A stretch of DNA of 30,455 nucleotides, from NCBI GenBank assembly GCA_005880805.1, contig VBFZ01000003.1:1-30455 (forward strand), read 5' to 3'. Shown here piece after piece: positions 30,114-30,455 of the stretch. The stretch's first letter is position 1. The number at the start of each line of letters is the position of its first letter. The position numbers and the translations under genes are program-made. The stretch comes from Chloroflexota bacterium. Its GTDB lineage: Bacteria > Chloroflexota > Limnocylindria > Limnocylindrales > CSP1-4. The notes beneath the pieces were generated by a model that did not search any database, was not told where the DNA came from, and worked only from the letters and a program-made list of their open reading frames with translations.

Positions 30114-30455
30114 TCAGCCTGCCGCGCCCGCGGAGGCGCTCGTGCCCGTGTCATTGGCTGCCGTCGCCGTGGCGCCTCGGTTAGCTGTGGCGCCTCGGTT
30201 AGCTGTGGCGCCTCGGTCAGCTGTGGCGCCTCGGTCCGCGGTCACCCCTTCGCGCATCATCCGGCCGGCTTCCCGGATGGCCGTGACGATGTTCTGATAG
30301 CCGGTGCAGCGGCAGAAGTTGCCCTCGATTGCGTGCCTGATCTCATCGTCGCTGGGTTCCTGCGTGCGTGCCAGGAGGTCGGTTGCGGCCATGATCATTC
30401 CGGGGGTACAGAAGCCGCACTGGAGCCCGTGGTACTCCCAGAACGCCGTCTGGAG
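30114..30455 (-). CDS. coxS: CO dehydrogenase-like small subunit, [2Fe-2S] (5' end outside window)
   Basis: The last 113 residues are visible; the window edge cuts the N-terminal ferredoxin-like domain. The second [2Fe-2S] site is complete: CGFC (Cys13 and Cys16 of the visible part) and CRCTGYQN (Cys48 and Cys50). The family normally ends soon after NIVTAIREAGRMM. Here about 45 extra residues follow, made of tandem hexapeptides of the type ATADRG and ATANRG, then an Ala/Gly/Ser tail. CoxS carries electrons from the molybdenum site to the flavoprotein CoxM. coxL starts 14 bases after its stop. Confidence 0.93.
   Translation of the reverse strand, partial: LQTAFWEYHGLQCGFCTPGMIMAATDLLARTQEPSDDEIRHAIEGNFCRCTGYQNIVTAIREAGRMMREGVTADRGATADRGATANRGATANRGATATAANDTGTSASAGAAG
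30169..30240. repeat. Four tandem 18-bp repeats in the 3' end of coxS
   Basis: The unit gtggcgcctcggttagct occurs at 30169, 30187, 30205 and 30223. The first two copies are identical, the third has one change and the fourth differs at its last bases. On the coding strand each unit gives six residues of the ATA[DN]RG type. Such arrays change length easily by slippage while keeping the frame. Confidence 0.95.

Noticed and set aside
28027..30297. Very long plus-strand open frame opposite coxL and coxS
   Set aside because: The protein is Arg/Val/Asp/His-rich with no domain. It mirrors the strong third-position GC of coxL on the other strand. coxL carries all family motifs.

Overview
The window is a compact, very GC-rich stretch (roughly two thirds G+C) of a bacterial chromosome. 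Genes are tightly packed, often with 4-bp ATGA or GTGA stop/start overlaps, and GTG and TTG starts are frequent. The gene mix (a form II type carbon monoxide dehydrogenase cluster in the order coxS-coxL-coxM, a CopC-CopD fusion, many Pro/Ser-rich lipoproteins and single-span membrane proteins, a MoxR ATPase next to a VWA protein) fits a soil or freshwater Chloroflexota relative, for example the Limnocylindria/Ellin6529 group, or less likely a deep actinobacterium. That assignment is inference from gene content; there is no rRNA or tRNA in the window. No IS element, phage gene or CRISPR array was seen.

Left part (1-3669): a minus-strand pair made of a ChlI/MoxR-like AAA+ ATPase and a VWA protein that runs off the left edge. 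The two share a 52-bp direct repeat near their 5' ends, read in different frames. A secreted RlpA-like protein is divergent from the pair.

Envelope operon (11317 down to 3699, minus): seven tightly coupled genes, preceded by an unknown membrane protein. They encode a secreted all-beta protein with a C-terminal anchor, a CopC-CopD fusion with an extra C-terminal domain, a small lipoprotein, two paralogous two-anchor membrane proteins, a branched-chain-amino-acid-type ABC binding lipoprotein without a permease, and a CPBP-type intramembrane protease. This looks like a conserved but poorly described envelope system, perhaps linked to copper. The unknown membrane protein at its head has an in-frame TAG in its apparent N-terminus.

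Middle (11483-20268): a GspE/VirB11-like ATPase fragment with an altered P-loop, and a divergent GNAT acetyltransferase. Next comes a plus-strand ABC-2 exporter unit (ATPase, 64-residue small protein, permease) followed by rsgA and a double GNAT protein. The exporter has a clear promoter, a 27-codon leader ORF and a strong intrinsic terminator ahead of the first gene, the layout of an attenuation switch. Beyond it lie a PEBP-family lipoprotein and a metallo-beta-lactamase-fold gene that appears broken: its metal motif is deleted and its 3' part is inverted between perfect 20-bp inverted repeats. A membrane-anchored SH3-like protein with an apparent ATC start follows.

Right part (30455 down to 20315, minus): a form II type molybdenum hydroxylase operon: coxS (5' end outside the window), coxL, coxM, a molybdopterin-binding protein, coxD, coxE, an XdhC/CoxF protein, a MocA/MobA-like nucleotidyltransferase, a methyltransferase and coxG. 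The structural subunits form the (LMS)2 enzyme. The remaining genes plausibly insert or modify the molybdenum cofactor and attach the enzyme to the membrane. The active-site loop AYRGAGR marks CoxL as form II, so the true substrate is open.
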